A stretch of DNA of 7,403 nt from an uncultured Coprococcus sp. Lineage in GTDB: Bacteria; Bacillota; Clostridia; Lachnospirales; Lachnospiraceae. Positions within the stretch are counted from its first letter, which is position 1. Every line of letters starts with the position of its first letter. This document shows, in pieces, positions 4,776 to 7,403 of the stretch. The notes below the pieces were generated by a model. It was not told where the DNA came from and made no database searches. It saw only the letters and a program-made list of their open reading frames with translations. Made by a program: the position numbers and the translations under genes. The DNA lies in contig USSH01000116.1 of NCBI GenBank assembly GCA_900557435.1, positions 1 through 7,403 on the forward strand, given 5' to 3'.

Positions 4776-7352
4776 ATGGATAATTTTGTAATCCTGCAAC
4801 AGATGGTCGCCATAGACAGGGCTCAGAACCGAGCTGAACTCAGGTCGTCCATACAGACTCTGCTCCGGATAATCGGCAGCTATACAAAGTCTGAGCGCGT
4901 TTATATATTTGACAAGGATGAATCCACCGGTGACTTCCGCAACTCATATGAATGGTGCGCGGAGAATGTGAAACCATTTATAGAGGATCTTCAGTCAGTA
5001 CATCCAAATGACATGCCATATTGGCTGAATGCCTTTGAACGTGGCGACAGCGTCATCATCGATGATGTCAATGACATAAAGGATATCATGCCATCCGAAT
5101 ATAGATTGTTAACTCTCCAAAATATACATTCAGAGATTTCATTCCCTATATTCTACAAGAATGAACTCCGGGGCTTTATCGGTGTTGACAATCCACATAT
5201 CAAAGAATCCGAATCATTTCTCACCCTCCTTGGAGTTGTGGGCGGGCACCTGGGAAATGTCCGGGAATCACTCAGGATGACCGAGCTGCTTGAACAGCGT
5301 AACCGATCCTTGGAGAAAAGCCTTATGGATATCGAGCGCGACCAGAAGTTCCTGTCCATACTCAGCACAGATTACATATCCGTCTACTGCGTGGACCTAA
5401 ACCTTGACACCATCGAACCACTGAAACTGGACTCCACAGCAAATGCGGCAAAGATAAGCGACCTGAAGGCTGGCAATGCAAAATGCTACTCCGCCCTCAT
5501 AAAATCATATTACGATGATTATGTCATAAAGTCTGCATCGCCAAATTTTCTTGAACAGCTCGGCATTGAACACCTGAAAAGCCATATATCGATAAATGGC
5601 AGACTGTCATTCAGATATCAGGTCACACCGAACTCCGTAGGGCAGGAATACTTTGAGGCGGAGGCATTTCCATTTGACTTTGGATCCGGTTCAAAAGTCT
5701 TGATCGGTTTCAAGAACATAGATGACCTTATCGCCTATGAACAGAATTCAAGAAGGCAGCTGCAGGAGGCTCTCGACGAGGCAACTCTCAACAACGAGAT
5801 CATATCTGCCATAAGTAAGATCTACTTTTCCATATACCGGATCGACCTCGCACTGGATATGTATGAAGAGGTCTCAAGCGACAATGAGGTTCACAGACTC
5901 ACAGGACGCATGGGCAGAGCATCAGCCAAGATGAAGGAGCTGTGTCATCGCTTTGTAGTACCGGAATACCAGGACAAAATACTCCAGTTCTTTGATCTTT
6001 CCACTATATCGGAGAGACTGCACACAGAGGAGACCATAGCTATGGATTACCTCGCCAACGATGGCAACTGGCATTCAGCCCGCTTTATAGTACAGAAGAG
6101 GGATCCTTCAGGCAACGTGACCAGCATTCTTTACGCCACCCGTCTTATCAGTGAACAAAAGCGGCGTGAGCAGAACTGGATGCTGCTTGCAGAGGAGGCC
6201 AACAGGGCAAATGAGGCAAAATCAGAATTTCTGTCAAAGATCGCACACGACATAAGAACACCTATGAACGCAGTGATGGGCTTTGCGGATATAGCAAGGA
6301 ATTGTCCGGACAACTCGCCCAAGGTATGTGATGCACTAAAAAAGCTTACCACATCCGGGAAATATATCGAACAGCTTGTGAGCAACATACTGAATATTAC
6401 CAGCCTTGAGGACGGCAGACAGAAGCTCAACCCCTGCGAGACGTCCGTATCAGGGATTAGCAGCACTCTGAGTCATATATTTGCCCAGGAGCTTATGAAC
6501 AACGAACTGAACATAACCTTCAGCTGTCATGATATACTCTATGAATACGTGATGGCAGACGGTCTGAAACTTAAACAGATATATTCCAACCTGCTGTCTA
6601 ACTCCATAAAATTCACACCGGCAGGAGGAGACATAACTTTCGACCTCTCCGAGGAGCGCATCGACAACTCAAACAATATCCGCCTGGTCGCACGCATAAG
6701 TGACACCGGAATTGGAATAAAGCCGGAATTTCAGGCTGAAATGTTCAGCAAGTTTACCCGCGAGACTGACACCCGTATAAACAATGTGAGGGGCAGTGGA
6801 CTTGGACTTGCCATAGTAAAAGAGCTTGTGGATCTGATGAATGGAAATATAGAAGTTAAAAGTTCTGTAGGGAAGGGAACGTCTATCACTATCACTGTGG
6901 AAGTTCCTTTCATCATCAAAGATGATCTCTGGACCGGCGACCGCGATTATGCACCGGATATAACATCTGTATGTTCCGGCATGCATCTTTTGGTTGCAGA
7001 AGACAACGAACTTAACTACGAGGTGATATCCGAGCTTCTAGGCATGAATGGTATCTCCTGCGAGCGGGCAGAAGACGGTGCAATATGTGTGGACAAGTTC
7101 AAAGCCGCAGCACCCGGCACTTATGATGGAATCCTGATGGATCTTCAGATGCCTGTTATGGACGGCATCGCAGCTTCATGTGCCATAAGAAAGCTTGACC
7201 ACCCCGATGCTCAGCAGATCCCTATAATCGCGATCACAGCAAACGCTTTTGCAAAGGATATTGAGAGATGCCATCTGGCGGGTATGAATGAACACTTATC
7301 CAAGCCACTGAACATAAGAAGACTTATAAGTATCCTTTCAAAGTTCAAATAA
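4776..7352 (+). CDS. Soluble hybrid sensor histidine kinase: GAF, two PAS-like repeats, HisKA, HATPase, receiver
   Basis: An 858-residue protein with no membrane segment or signal peptide, so cytoplasmic. In order: GAF domain (about 20-165, with RVYIFDKD, NSYEWCAENV and LRGFIGVDNP); coiled coil (about 165-190); two related PAS-like domains (about 191-330 and 341-460) whose starts, FLSILSTDYISVYCVDL and IISAISKIYFSIYRIDL, align; HisKA with His491 (KIAHDIRTPMNAV); HATPase with N box Asn608 (SNLLSNSIKF), G1 DTGIGI (643-648) and G2 GSGLGLAI (673-680); and a receiver (about 736-856) with Glu742-Asp743, Asp789 (LMDLQMP), Thr821 and Lys843. All catalytic motifs look intact. There is no Hpt domain, so phosphate must leave through a separate Hpt protein, and one is encoded in the divergent unit. 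The ribosome site AAGGGGG (4761-4767) lies 8 nt before the ATG. The signal is unknown but must be cytoplasmic or relayed by a partner. Confidence 0.95.
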   Translation: MDNFVILQQMVAIDRAQNRAELRSSIQTLLRIIGSYTKSERVYIFDKDESTGDFRNSYEWCAENVKPFIEDLQSVHPNDMPYWLNAFERGDSVIIDDVNDIKDIMPSEYRLLTLQNIHSEISFPIFYKNELRGFIGVDNPHIKESESFLTLLGVVGGHLGNVRESLRMTELLEQRNRSLEKSLMDIERDQKFLSILSTDYISVYCVDLNLDTIEPLKLDSTANAAKISDLKAGNAKCYSALIKSYYDDYVIKSASPNFLEQLGIEHLKSHISINGRLSFRYQVTPNSVGQEYFEAEAFPFDFGSGSKVLIGFKNIDDLIAYEQNSRRQLQEALDEATLNNEIISAISKIYFSIYRIDLALDMYEEVSSDNEVHRLTGRMGRASAKMKELCHRFVVPEYQDKILQFFDLSTISERLHTEETIAMDYLANDGNWHSARFIVQKRDPSGNVTSILYATRLISEQKRREQNWMLLAEEANRANEAKSEFLSKIAHDIRTPMNAVMGFADIARNCPDNSPKVCDALKKLTTSGKYIEQLVSNILNITSLEDGRQKLNPCETSVSGISSTLSHIFAQELMNNELNITFSCHDILYEYVMADGLKLKQIYSNLLSNSIKFTPAGGDITFDLSEERIDNSNNIRLVARISDTGIGIKPEFQAEMFSKFTRETDTRINNVRGSGLGLAIVKELVDLMNGNIEVKSSVGKGTSITITVEVPFIIKDDLWTGDRDYAPDITSVCSGMHLLVAEDNELNYEVISELLGMNGISCERAEDGAICVDKFKAAAPGTYDGILMDLQMPVMDGIAASCAIRKLDHPDAQQIPIIAITANAFAKDIERCHLAGMNEHLSKPLNIRRLISILSKFK

Positions 7353-7385
7353 TATCAACATAAAAACATAAGCCTAAAAATAGGG

Positions 7386-7403
7386 GGGTATCCGTGGATA
7401 CCC
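7386..7403 (+). terminator. Probable terminator hairpin of the kinase gene, cut by the window end
   Basis: GGGTATCC-GT-GGATACCC is a perfect 8-bp inverted repeat (realistically a 7-bp stem with a CGTG loop), starting 33 bp after the kinase stop. Three more G residues (7383-7385) precede it and could pair with C residues beyond the window, lengthening the stem. The required T-run would lie just outside the window, so termination cannot be confirmed; A-rich sequence on the 5' side would suit a two-way terminator. Confidence 0.6.

Noticed and set aside
6131..6986. Minus-strand open frames of about 60-110 codons opposite the kinase gene
   Set aside because: They are antisense to the HisKA and HATPase coding sequence with all its motifs intact, and have no convincing start signals.
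7382..7403. Start of another gene, with AGGGGGG as ribosome site and GTG at 7394
   Set aside because: Only three codons would be visible and the same bases form a perfect hairpin after the kinase stop, which is the simpler reading.
1..7403. Insertion sequences, phage genes, CRISPR arrays, tRNA or rRNA genes
   Set aside because: Coding sequence fills nearly the whole window with signalling genes of uniform style; no transposase, regularly spaced repeats or RNA-gene patterns were seen.

Overview
The window looks like a chromosomal signalling locus from a Gram-positive Firmicute, most likely a Lachnospiraceae-type gut anaerobe (Coprococcus/Roseburia/Butyrivibrio neighbourhood). This is inferred from moderate GC, heavy use of ATA isoleucine codons, purine-rich Shine-Dalgarno sites (AAGGAGGAG, AAGGGGG), a lipoprotein-type solute-binding protein, and the GAF/PAS-like domain styles of the kinase. 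The genus is not proven. No mobile elements, CRISPR arrays, tRNAs or rRNAs were seen.

Layout: two divergent transcription units leave a 221-bp control region (4555-4775). Leftward (minus strand), in transcription order, are a response regulator with an HD-GYP c-di-GMP phosphodiesterase domain (4554-3448), a stand-alone Hpt phosphotransfer protein (3334-2987), a family-1 extracellular solute-binding lipoprotein (2894-1425), and a membrane sensor protein with a large extracellular Cache-like domain (1385 to beyond base 1). The last gene is cut by the window edge just where a cytoplasmic PAS-like domain begins, so its output domain is not visible. Rightward (plus strand) is one 858-residue soluble hybrid histidine kinase (4776-7352) with GAF, two PAS-like repeats, HisKA, HATPase and receiver domains. 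It is followed by a hairpin running into the end of the window.

How the genes may work together: the hybrid kinase has a receiver but no Hpt domain, the Hpt protein has no kinase, and the HD-GYP protein has a receiver needing a donor. Together they supply every step of a His-Asp-His-Asp phosphorelay: kinase H491, kinase D789, Hpt H60, HD-GYP regulator D54. The expected output is control of c-di-GMP breakdown. The solute-binding lipoprotein has no transporter permease or ATPase beside it. Instead it sits 39 bp upstream of the extracellular-sensor gene, which suggests a ligand-presenting role for that sensor. If the truncated sensor ends in a GGDEF domain, as its layout suggests but the window cannot show, the locus would hold both a nutrient-sensing synthesis arm and a phosphorelay-controlled degradation arm for c-di-GMP.

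Regulation: a good sigma-A-like promoter lies ahead of the HD-GYP gene. A second one lies inside the operon ahead of hpt, with a 17-bp near-perfect palindrome about 62 bp upstream of its predicted start. A weaker promoter is proposed for the hybrid kinase. All promoter calls rest on sequence match only.
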